Of a stretch of 47,019 nucleotides of DNA, positions 34,807 to 42,091 are shown piece by piece. Within the stretch, counting starts at the first letter, position 1, and each line of letters starts with the position of its first letter. The notes beneath the pieces are model-generated. The model did not search any database, was not told where the DNA came from, and was given only the letters and a program-made list of their open reading frames with translations. The position numbers were made by a program, and so were the translations under genes. The DNA is from an uncultured Clostridia bacterium (GTDB lineage Bacteria; Bacillota; Clostridia; Oscillospirales; Acutalibacteraceae): NCBI GenBank assembly GCA_945787805.1, contig CALZID010000014.1, positions 1 through 47,019 of the forward strand. The letters run 5' to 3'.

Positions 34807-34835
34807 AAAAAATGCGGACAGAAATTCTGCCCGCA
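34807..34835 (-). terminator. Leader attenuator hairpin of infC-rpmI-rplT
   Basis: On the minus strand TGCGGGCAGA (34826-34835) pairs with TCTGTCCGCA (34813-34822) and is followed by TTTTTT, ending just upstream of the infC ribosome binding site. The upstream leader contains CACCCGT, which could pair with ACGGTG overlapping the foot of the terminator, a plausible competing structure. This resembles the L20-controlled leaders of other Firmicutes. Confidence 0.75.
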
Positions 34836-34926
34836 CCGTTACTAATCAATCTTAAAAACTCTAAGTATTGACCGGTCAGCTCAAAGCCGACGGGTGAGAA
34901 CAAAATCTGTTCTGCTTTATTTTGCT
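34836..34926 (-). promoter_or_regulatory. infC operon leader (L20/IF-3-type control region)
   Basis: About 90 bases between the promoter and the attenuator hairpin contain a GTCGGCT/AGCTGAC stem-loop and the CACCCGT segment that can compete with the terminator. Homologous leaders bind ribosomal protein L20; that this one does is inference from position and structure. Confidence 0.55.
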
Positions 34927-34931
34927 CTGTT

Positions 34932-34959
34932 ATTATAACACATTTTCTGTGTTTGTCAA
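34932..34959 (-). promoter_or_regulatory. Sigma-A promoter of infC-rpmI-rplT
   Basis: Minus-strand TTGACA (34954-34959) and perfect TATAAT (34932-34937) with a 16-base spacer. The start near 34925 leaves a leader of about 145 bases. Confidence 0.8.
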
Positions 34960-34987
34960 CAATTATTTTTAATAATACAAAGAGTTT

Positions 34988-36997
34988 TTATTCTTCGTCT
35001 TTCTTTTTAACAACAACGCCTGCGGTTATTGCCACGCCTGCAAGAACTGCCGCCGCAATAACTCTTGCCGAAACACTTCTGCCGGTTGTCGGAATCTCGC
35101 CTTCAACATTTTCTTTATTTACAGTGCCGGTGGTTGTCTCTGTTGTTCCGGTTGTGGTTTCGGTTGCACTGCCCGTTGTGCTTTCGGTTACAGTTTCGTC
35201 AGGCAACACATCCGCAGTCTGTGCAAGATATGTAAACCGGCTCATTTGCTCATCTGTCATAGGAGTAAAGTTGAAAGACTTTGTTTCGTAAGTAATTTGA
35301 GTATTCAAAAGAGAATATGTAACTCTGACTTCAAAAGGAATGCTTGCACTGTCAAAATCGTTATTGATTGCTTCGATTTCACAAACTGCACCTTTTTTGA
35401 GTATAAATCTCGGAGAATAATCAAAATCAACATCTGCGCCTATTGCTTCAATCGACCAGACTACAATATCAGCCTCAACCGACATATTTTTAATCACAAG
35501 AGCGCTGTCGCCTGTTGAATGATAGCCGGAGCTTGTGTTGTCAAAACGGGCATAAATGATTTCAGAGTTATTCTGTGACATATTAAACTGCGGATATTCT
35601 TTGCTTGAATACACATTCTCAATATTGCCCCACAAGAAATCGTGCACGAGCTTTTGAGTATATTCGTCATGCATAATCATACCGTGACCCTGATTTCTCA
35701 CATACCAAGTGCTGTCGGGCATAAACCCTGTTGACGCATCAATATCAAAATCCGGTGAAATATGATAGTGATTCGGGTTATTGCAAACAGTGCCCGCTTG
35801 AGTATATCCGTCAGCGAATTTCTCACCTGCAAGAGCACAGAATGAACCTGAAGAAAGGAATGTATCAATAAGAATATCGGAATTATATTTGCCGTTTGGC
35901 GAGGTGTATCCGTTACCTACAACATAGCCTAATCTTAATCCGTCAGCCTTTAATTCGGCAAGCTTGTTTGCAAGGCCGTCAGTTCCGTTTGAAATCAAAT
36001 TGTGGTATGCCACCGTATCTGTATAGAGCTTTCGGTTATCGGCAAGATTCAGCCCCGTATATTCAAGTGCTTCATCAAAATAATTATAGGGTACAAAGTC
36101 CCACAATGACGGAATTGCAGTAATTCCCGCCCACAATTCAGGGTCGTTAACAACTGCGTTTGCACCGTTTACAATTGTTTCTGCTGAATAGAGTTCAAAA
36201 ATCCATTCCCAGTTCTTTTCATATTCAAAGCCGTGTTCAATGAATGCTACGATTTCGTCAAGGGGAACATCTATATATTCACCTGTGAAAATTGAACCGC
36301 AAAGGGTGTTGCCGAGTGTAGCAGGGTTGCCTAACATTGCCCGTCTTACATCGCCTTTGTCACCGTATAAAGCAAGGTATGTTGTACCGTATTGTCCCCC
36401 ATGGCTAAGACCGTAAATATCAACCTTATCAGAGCCTGTAATCTCTTTTACTTCCTGAATATATTTGTCAAGTGCAACGGCATAATCCATCTGACTTCTG
36501 CGCCAGTCAAAAGTGAAGCCGAAAACATTTTCAGCGCCCACTTCTTCAATCGCCATTCCTGAAACTACTGCTTCGGGAATATATTTTTCCATACCATTTT
36601 CAATAAGAGTGGAGGCTCTCGTAGCAGCCGCTCCGCTGGGATAGGGCACAAGATTATTCTTTGATGTTCCGTCCGGGTTCATACCTATGGGCGCAAGATA
36701 CTGTTTAACCGTCTTTGCAATTTCTTCTGTCAAAACGGCTTCGTTAAGCGCAACATTACCGAGCAAAGCAATAATATCATCGCCCAGAGCGTCAAAATTC
36801 AAGGGCCACGCAAGCTGAACTTCACCGTTTTCGTCAACTATCGGGTTGCCGTCTTCGTCCGCATAGGCAAGGCTGGGACCTGAATAGCCTTGTAAAATAA
36901 CAATAGGCACTTTTTCTTGTGTTCCTGCAATAACACTTATTGAAACCATAGAAAATATCATAATTATTGCGAGAACAACTGATAAAATTTTCTTCAT
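34988..36997 (-). CDS. Secreted LCAT-like lipase/acyltransferase with cell-wall sorting signal
   Basis: The 669-residue protein has a signal peptide (residues 1-24) and an alpha/beta-hydrolase domain related to lecithin:cholesterol acyltransferases and phospholipases: FDWR near 163-166, the nucleophile elbow GLSHGG with Ser198, and candidate catalytic His438 or His443 near GHGMIMHDE. Residues about 460-600 form a second, probably beta-rich domain. A Thr-rich linker (601-628) leads to IPTTG (635-639), a hydrophobic segment and a KKKDEE tail, the layout of a sortase substrate. It therefore likely acts on lipids or esters while fixed to the cell wall. It has its own promoter and an AAGGAGA ribosome binding site. 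No sortase gene is in the window. Confidence 0.88.
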   Translation of the reverse strand: MKKILSVVLAIIMIFSMVSISVIAGTQEKVPIVILQGYSGPSLAYADEDGNPIVDENGEVQLAWPLNFDALGDDIIALLGNVALNEAVLTEEIAKTVKQYLAPIGMNPDGTSKNNLVPYPSGAAATRASTLIENGMEKYIPEAVVSGMAIEEVGAENVFGFTFDWRRSQMDYAVALDKYIQEVKEITGSDKVDIYGLSHGGQYGTTYLALYGDKGDVRRAMLGNPATLGNTLCGSIFTGEYIDVPLDEIVAFIEHGFEYEKNWEWIFELYSAETIVNGANAVVNDPELWAGITAIPSLWDFVPYNYFDEALEYTGLNLADNRKLYTDTVAYHNLISNGTDGLANKLAELKADGLRLGYVVGNGYTSPNGKYNSDILIDTFLSSGSFCALAGEKFADGYTQAGTVCNNPNHYHISPDFDIDASTGFMPDSTWYVRNQGHGMIMHDEYTQKLVHDFLWGNIENVYSSKEYPQFNMSQNNSEIIYARFDNTSSGYHSTGDSALVIKNMSVEADIVVWSIEAIGADVDFDYSPRFILKKGAVCEIEAINNDFDSASIPFEVRVTYSLLNTQITYETKSFNFTPMTDEQMSRFTYLAQTADVLPDETVTESTTGSATETTTGTTETTTGTVNKENVEGEIPTTGRSVSARVIAAAVLAGVAITAGVVVKKKDEE

Positions 36998-37030
36998 AAT
37001 AATTCTCCTTTTTCATAAAAGCACAAGTTT

Positions 37031-37059
37031 ATTATACACTCGTTTTTTTACAAAAGCAA
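37031..37059 (-). promoter_or_regulatory. Promoter of the LCAT-like gene
   Basis: Minus-strand TTGCTT (37054-37059), 17 bases, then TATAAT (37031-37036) with a TG extended -10 element directly before it. Confidence 0.65.
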
Positions 37060-37063
37060 TAGA

Positions 37064-37092
37064 ACAGCGACACTCAAAACGAGCGTCGCTGT
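37064..37092. terminator. Hairpin after the alkaline phosphatase gene
   Basis: ACAGCGAC/GTCGCTGT plus CTC/GAG with one A-C mismatch and loop AAAAC. The minus-strand T-run is weak, so termination efficiency is uncertain; no plus-strand gene needs it. Confidence 0.55.
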
Positions 37093-37131
37093 AAAAATTT
37101 TTATGTATTTTTTGTGAAATTTTACAAGCAT

Positions 37132-38259
37132 TTATGCCGCAGGTCTGTTGTTTATGTAATAGCGGCAGATATATGCTATTTGCGTGTTGTTAAGCGTTTC
37201 GGGTACCCCGTCAAGCTTACTGTAAATGAAATAGGGCACATTGGCTTTTGTATGGTGTTCCTTTGTGAACATTTTGTCGTTGAGCTCTGACGCCGCTTCA
37301 CCGTTATACTGCAATCCGCCTGTTTCGTGGTCGGCAGTGGCAATAACAAGTGTGTCGCCCATTTCTTCGGCTAAATCAACAACCGCATTGACCGTTTCGT
37401 TATATGCAAGCATGTGGCTGAGCATTCCGTCCATATCGTTGTTGTGGCTCATCTTGTCGATATAAGACTCTTCAATCATAAGGAAGAAGCCGTTATCTCC
37501 GCTTTTTTCGTCAAGATATTTTATAGCCTCAACGCTGATTTCTGCAAGAGTCGGTGTATCGCTGACGGCTTTTGCGGAGTCTGTTTCAATTGTTTCAAAT
37601 GCACCCCATAATTTGTCGGCGCTGTTGTCAAAATCTTTCATATCGGTAAAATATTTATACCCTGCGCCTTCAATTTTTGCTTTGTATTCGTCATAATATT
37701 CTTTTGCACCGCCCATAAACAAGTCAATTTTGCTTACAAGCTGAGTTTCAAGAATATCATCAAGGTCGTTACGGTCGTTTGCGTGTGCGGAAAATCCTGC
37801 GGGAGTTGCACCCTTGACGCCTTCGGCGGCAATAACGCCCGTTGACATTCCTTTTTCAATGGCGAGCTCCATATTTGATTTAATATTTTCACCTTTATGA
37901 CGGGCAACTTCACCGTTATCAACTTTAACGCCCGTACTGAGAGCTGTTGCCGAAGCGGCTGAATCGGTAGGTCCGACGAGAGCACGGCTGAAAGTCATAG
38001 CTTCGCCTGTCATTAACGCACGGGTACGCATTTCAAAATCTCTGCCGTAAACCGCTTCGCCGGCTTTCATATGATTAGGTCCCATTCCGTCACCGATAAG
38101 CAGTATTACATTTTCGTATTCGCCCGAAAGCTCTGTCAATTCGTTGCTGATTTTAAGTCTGTTTGAAAGAGATGCATAAAGTCCGCCGAAAACACCGCCT
38201 GTTACAAGTGCTGCACAAACAACCAAAGCCGTAACAACAATCAATATTTTCTTTTTCAA
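37132..38259 (-). CDS. Alkaline phosphatase, membrane-anchored
   Basis: The 375-residue protein has an N-terminal membrane segment (about residues 5-30) and the alkaline phosphatase fold: metal ligand Asp in LIGDGMG, the nucleophile serine in TDSAASATAL, and the metal-binding TADHETGG. It hydrolyses phosphomonoesters outside the cell to supply phosphate. The start is TTG 38259 with GGGTGG upstream. It is the last gene of the run M28 peptidase-lipoprotein-phosphatase, 21 bases after the lipoprotein. No Pho box is evident to me. Confidence 0.94.
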   Translation of the reverse strand: MKKKILIVVTALVVCAALVTGGVFGGLYASLSNRLKISNELTELSGEYENVILLIGDGMGPNHMKAGEAVYGRDFEMRTRALMTGEAMTFSRALVGPTDSAASATALSTGVKVDNGEVARHKGENIKSNMELAIEKGMSTGVIAAEGVKGATPAGFSAHANDRNDLDDILETQLVSKIDLFMGGAKEYYDEYKAKIEGAGYKYFTDMKDFDNSADKLWGAFETIETDSAKAVSDTPTLAEISVEAIKYLDEKSGDNGFFLMIEESYIDKMSHNNDMDGMLSHMLAYNETVNAVVDLAEEMGDTLVIATADHETGGLQYNGEAASELNDKMFTKEHHTKANVPYFIYSKLDGVPETLNNTQIAYICRYYINNRPAA

Positions 38260-38280
38260 GATTTAGCCACCCTTCGTTAT

Positions 38281-39435
38281 TTATTCGGCTTCTGTAACTT
38301 CCCAGCCGAAATTGTATGTAACCTGTGATGTGCATGGAAATTCAACAGTTACATTGCCGTATTTTTCAAGTGCACCCTTGAAAGTAATATTTGCGGTAAT
38401 AATCATATTCTTATCAAATGTTGCGTATGTCATCTGGTCGTTGACCGCATTAAATCCTGCCGAAATCTTGCAGGGAGTAAATGCAATTTCAAATGAGTTG
38501 AGAGTCATATAGTTTTCTGCTTTTTCAAACTCTTTCATTATTTCGTCTTTTTCACGGATAGTAAACGCCTTTTTAACGGAGCTTTCTTCCGGCTTTACGG
38601 TAATGTTAATTGTTCTGTAAAGCTCTGACGGAACAAAGATATATTCGCCTTCAAGGTCGCCTTCGGTATATTTCGCATTGTCGCCTTTTTCGTCAAGGTC
38701 ATAAACATAGGTCGGAACAACCGATGTGTAAACAGGCTGAGTAACAACGCCCGTCTCTTCGTTTGTCTCTGTGTAAAGGTCAGAAAGCGTCAATGTGCTT
38801 GCCGCTTTTTCACCCCAGGGATATATGATATTTGTAAGGTCTGCACCCTTTTCAATTGCTCCGTCCGAATTGAAAAGATAGCTGCCGATATCTTTAAGAG
38901 CAGTATCGGCGTAAAGACGGAATGCAGCTCGAAGCTCATCCTGACCTTCAAGCTCGTTGCCTTCTAAATCTTTGAAAACAACATTTTCGCCGTGGTTAAT
39001 CCAGAAATATTCTTTGTGTTCAACCAATGCCGTTCTGTTCTGCTTAATATCGTTAATCATATTGTTGAAATAATCGAGTACTTCTTGCTGATTAGCTGTG
39101 AACGCAGTCATTTCGTCGGCAGAAATAAGCTTGATAATTTCAGGAAAATATTCTTGGTCGCCAAACTTTGAAACAAGCTCATAATAAGAAAGCTTAACTT
39201 CTCTGCTGTCGAGTTTTTTGTTTGTATTCTCGAACAAAACCGCCAATTTATCGCCGGGCAGCACATTTTTAAGCTGACCGTAAGTAAATGTAAAATAAAC
39301 ATCTTTAAGGTCGGTTTTTACTGACACGGCTTCGGGCCGTTTAACTTCTTTACTTGTGCCGCAGCCTGCAAACGCTGTCACCATAAGCACCAAAACCATA
39401 ACAATGCTTATTACTCTGATAAAATTCTTTTTCAT
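38281..39435 (-). CDS. Lipoprotein of unknown function
   Basis: I do not recognise the family. The 384-residue protein has a lipoprotein signal peptide ending in AFAGC with the lipidated cysteine at residue 25, so it should sit on the outer face of the membrane. The rest is soluble and mixed, with beta-rich segments toward the C terminus (about residues 270-384). I start at ATG 39435 (AAGGGG upstream); the longer frame to 39510 would place 25 residues before the signal peptide and overlap the upstream gene. It lies between an M28 membrane peptidase and an alkaline phosphatase in one run. Confidence 0.85.
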   Translation of the reverse strand: MKKNFIRVISIVMVLVLMVTAFAGCGTSKEVKRPEAVSVKTDLKDVYFTFTYGQLKNVLPGDKLAVLFENTNKKLDSREVKLSYYELVSKFGDQEYFPEIIKLISADEMTAFTANQQEVLDYFNNMINDIKQNRTALVEHKEYFWINHGENVVFKDLEGNELEGQDELRAAFRLYADTALKDIGSYLFNSDGAIEKGADLTNIIYPWGEKAASTLTLSDLYTETNEETGVVTQPVYTSVVPTYVYDLDEKGDNAKYTEGDLEGEYIFVPSELYRTINITVKPEESSVKKAFTIREKDEIMKEFEKAENYMTLNSFEIAFTPCKISAGFNAVNDQMTYATFDKNMIITANITFKGALEKYGNVTVEFPCTSQVTYNFGWEVTEAE

Positions 39436-39460
39436 TATAAATTTTCCCCTTTCGGTGAAA

Positions 39461-40729
39461 TCAATATGTATCTTTAAGACCTTGCTCATCAAATAAGAAC
39501 ACGGTTTCAAGAACGATTTTCAAAACATCTTCAACAGTCTTCATTTCAAGCATATTCACCTTGTCAAGACGGGTGTGGTAATATCTTGCGGGAGCAGGGT
39601 CCATGCTTGTAAATGCCACTGATTTAATTGAGCCTTGCTGCATTGCGGCCGCATCTGTTGAGCCCAAGGGTGTAGTTGTGAATTTAACGGGTATTTCTGC
39701 AATTTCGGACGCTTTTTTCATTAAAGCGCAGGCCTGACTGTCAAGTTTGACCGTTGCGGTCATATCCTTTGTAACAATGCCCATAAAGTCACGGTCACGA
39801 AGTGTATCAAGCGCTACGAAAACCGTTTCAACGCCGTCATTTTTAAATTCTTCGCCGTGAAGCTGTGCAAAAGCCTTTGAGCCGCGAAGTCCTTCTTCTT
39901 CTGCACCCACCGACATTGCAATAACTTCGGTATTTTCAAAGCGGATGTTGTTGTTTTTAAGATAAAGAAGTGTTGCCATTGCGGTAAACACGCCCGTAAG
40001 GTCGTCGTTTGCGCCGTCAACGACTAATTTCCAGTTGACGAAGAAAAGAACTGCTACCAAGAAAGGAACGGCAACCGACTGTAACACGAGCAGTATAATA
40101 TTTATATTGCCGTGGTCTGAAAACAATCCGACAATTCCCGCAGCGAGTGTTACAAGAAGTGCTGCAACTGCGCCCGCAACAACGGTTATTACCGCTTTCG
40201 GTCCGCCTAAATATGTATATCTCCATTCATAAGCGGAGTCAATGTGACCGCCCAGAATAATTCGTCTTTTTACTTCGCCGGAAGCGTTGATTTTACAGAT
40301 TACATTACTTGATTCCTGCTTTTTGAAAAACGGGTCAAGAAGCTTCTTGTAAAGCAAGAATTCGCCTACAAGAAAAACAACCGCAACAACACAAAGTACA
40401 ATCGAAATTATGTGAAAAACACCGGCCACGGCGGGAACCAAACCCGTAAATGCGATAATTCCCAAAACAGCACCGATTAAAGCCAGAACGCCGTCGATTG
40501 TAACCCAGCTCATAAACGCTTTCGGACTTAATGTAAATTTCTCCCTTGTCACTTCGTCGGCAATGGGAGTCATAAGCTTTTCAACATAATCCTGAGCCTT
40601 TTTTTCGTTTTCATACCCTGCCGCACGGGGACCTATCTGTTCGCAAACTTTTTTGACTTCACGAACAGCAAAATTTGAACATTCACGCACTTTTGACGCA
40701 TAATGTGTATTGCTTTCATACGCTTTCAA
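39461..40729 (-). CDS. M28-family metallopeptidase interrupted by membrane segments
   Basis: The 422-residue protein has all zinc-peptidase hallmarks of M28: His162 and Asp164 in GGHIDSAYEW, GANDDLTG (about 239-246), GAEEEGLRGS (about 276-284), Asp308 in ALDTL and His385 in YYHTRLD. Two membrane hairpins are inserted: about residues 78-127 before the first ligand and about 178-233 between the first and second ligand motifs. There is no signal peptide, and the loops are Lys/Arg-rich, so the catalytic parts probably face the cytoplasm. The start is TTG 40729 with GGAGG upstream. A lipoprotein gene follows after 25 bases. Confidence 0.88.
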   Translation of the reverse strand: MKAYESNTHYASKVRECSNFAVREVKKVCEQIGPRAAGYENEKKAQDYVEKLMTPIADEVTREKFTLSPKAFMSWVTIDGVLALIGAVLGIIAFTGLVPAVAGVFHIISIVLCVVAVVFLVGEFLLYKKLLDPFFKKQESSNVICKINASGEVKRRIILGGHIDSAYEWRYTYLGGPKAVITVVAGAVAALLVTLAAGIVGLFSDHGNINIILLVLQSVAVPFLVAVLFFVNWKLVVDGANDDLTGVFTAMATLLYLKNNNIRFENTEVIAMSVGAEEEGLRGSKAFAQLHGEEFKNDGVETVFVALDTLRDRDFMGIVTKDMTATVKLDSQACALMKKASEIAEIPVKFTTTPLGSTDAAAMQQGSIKSVAFTSMDPAPARYYHTRLDKVNMLEMKTVEDVLKIVLETVFLFDEQGLKDTY

Positions 40730-40769
40730 ATCAAATTCCTCCGTTTGTTTGAAAATATACCATATACAT

Positions 40770-40798
40770 CATATATTCTATCACATTTTTTCTGTCAA
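40770..40798 (-). promoter_or_regulatory. Promoter of the M28-lipoprotein-phosphatase run
   Basis: Minus-strand TTGACA (40793-40798), 17 bases, TATATG (40770-40775). Confidence 0.6.
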
Positions 40799-40837
40799 GT
40801 CACTATAAATTTTCAAAAATTTTTAAAAAGGCCTTTG

Positions 40838-40866
40838 TTGACATATTCAAAAAAAAATACTAAACT
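40838..40866 (+). promoter_or_regulatory. Promoter of the VanY-like gene
   Basis: TTGACA (40838-40843), 17 bases, TAAACT (40861-40866). It is divergent from, and 40 bases from, the M28 promoter. Confidence 0.6.
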
Positions 40867-40894
40867 ATATACAGTTATCAGAAAGGACTTTTTT

Positions 40895-41722
40895 ATGAAA
40901 AAAAGACGCTTAAAAATAAAACTCTATCTTTTGATTTCACTCGTGGTAATTTTAGGTACACTTTTAATTTTGTATGCCGCACTTTGCCGCGGAAAAGGAT
41001 ATAACGAGATTACTGTTGTTCTGCCCGAAACCACAACGGAAGAAGCTGTTACCCAAGCTCCCGGGAAGCCCGAAGAGCCCACCGAAGAAAGCACAACATT
41101 AGCGGAAGAAACAACCGCAAAGCCGCCTGTCAAATGGGATAACTATAATCCGCAGGACGAACTTGCAGGAGAAAACTGGATGCTCACTCTCATAAGCAAA
41201 AAATACCCCTTGGGCAAAACATATTCACCCACTCTTGCCCCCGTAACCGAAAACAGCACGATTACTGCGGACTCCCGTGTGGCAGAAGCATATAAGACTA
41301 TGTATGCGGACGCATTAAAGCAAAATATTGTGCTCACACCTTATGCGGGATATTGCAGTTATAACAGACAAAAAACAAATTACGACAACAAAGTCAACGC
41401 ATTTACCTTGCAGGGAATGACTTATGAAGAAGCCGTTGCAAATGCAGAAAAAAGAATTGAGCCTGCGGGAAGCAGTGAAAACGGAGCAGGACTTTCGGTT
41501 GATATTGTCTCCGCAAGTGCGGGATTTGCCTCAACCGCCGAATTCAAATGGCTCACCGAAAACGCTCATAATTACGGATTTGTGCTTCGCTACCCCGAAG
41601 ATAAGGTTGAAATAACGGGAATGATTTATCAGCCCTGGCATTGGCGATATGTGGGGGTTGACGCCGCAACGGAAATGAAAAATAATAATCAGTGTTTAGA
41701 AGAATATTTAGGTGCTGTTTAG
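40895..41722 (+). CDS. VanY/LdcB-fold (M15B) protein lacking key catalytic residues
   Basis: The 275-residue protein has an N-terminal membrane anchor (about residues 9-30), a Thr/Pro/Glu-rich linker (44-78) and a D-alanyl-D-alanine carboxypeptidase domain of the M15B family. The domain is clear from the GYxSY, SExxxxGLxVD and PWHWRYVG motifs. Three key positions differ: the Arg of GYRSY is Cys154, the zinc-binding His of SEH is Asn196, and the catalytic Glu of EPWH is Gln246. Asp203 and His249 remain. It may bind peptidoglycan without cutting it. ATG 40895 has GAAAGGA upstream; the longer frame to 40703 crosses its promoter. It is a single gene with its own terminator. Confidence 0.9.
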   Translation: MKKRRLKIKLYLLISLVVILGTLLILYAALCRGKGYNEITVVLPETTTEEAVTQAPGKPEEPTEESTTLAEETTAKPPVKWDNYNPQDELAGENWMLTLISKKYPLGKTYSPTLAPVTENSTITADSRVAEAYKTMYADALKQNIVLTPYAGYCSYNRQKTNYDNKVNAFTLQGMTYEEAVANAEKRIEPAGSSENGAGLSVDIVSASAGFASTAEFKWLTENAHNYGFVLRYPEDKVEITGMIYQPWHWRYVGVDAATEMKNNNQCLEEYLGAV

Positions 41723-41724
41723 AC

Positions 41725-41756
41725 CAAAAAAGCCACTCTTTCGAGTGGTTTTTTTG
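41725..41756 (+). terminator. Intrinsic terminator of the VanY-like gene
   Basis: CCACTC/GAGTGG stem with loop TTTC, flanked by an A-run and a T-run, starting three bases after the stop. Confidence 0.85.
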
Positions 41757-41809
41757 TATAATGAACAGATATGTAATAAAAAATGAATAATTTTTCAACC
41801 CGTAATGTT

Positions 41810-42003
41810 GTAGGGGCGGGTTTCCATGCCCGCCCGGATTTTTATGTATCTTCAACGGCGGAAGCAAGCCTCCGCCCTACAACGCCGCCATTGGTTTTTA
41901 TATAATTTTGCGGGCGATTCGTGAATCGCCCCTACTTTTTTGCCAAGACACAGAACCGTCACCTGTCTTTTCTTTGTAGGGGCGGGGCTTATGCGCCCGC
42001 CCG
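41810..42003. repeat. Cluster of four GC-rich palindromic repeats
   Basis: Four palindromes of 24-28 bases lie at 41810-41836, 41857-41880, 41912-41935 and 41976-42003. Each has complementary G- and C-rich arms bounded by GTAGGGG or CCCTAC, and the orientation alternates. Two more are at 42977-43058 and one at 21106-21129. The 41723-42091 gap holds no gene I can support. Confidence 0.8.
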
Positions 42004-42026
42004 TTGATTTTACTGTCAACCGGTAA

Positions 42027-42069
42027 CTCCCTCAGTCGGCTTCGCCGACAGCTCCCTCAAAGAGGGAGC
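42027..42069. repeat. Palindromic repeat CTCCCTC...GAGGGAGC
   Basis: Two nested hairpins: TGTCGGC-type GTCGGC/GCCGAC around TTC, then GCTCCCTC/GAGGGAGC around AAA, preceded by another CTCCCTC. I recognise this as a sequence recurring in many gut Clostridia; function unknown. Confidence 0.7.
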
Positions 42070-42091
42070 GGAATGGGTTGCGATGCTGCCG

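Noticed and set aside
34781-34903. N-terminal extension of IF-3 to 213 residues
   Set aside because: This stretch contains the leader hairpin and runs into the promoter region; the family N terminus begins at the ATC codon.
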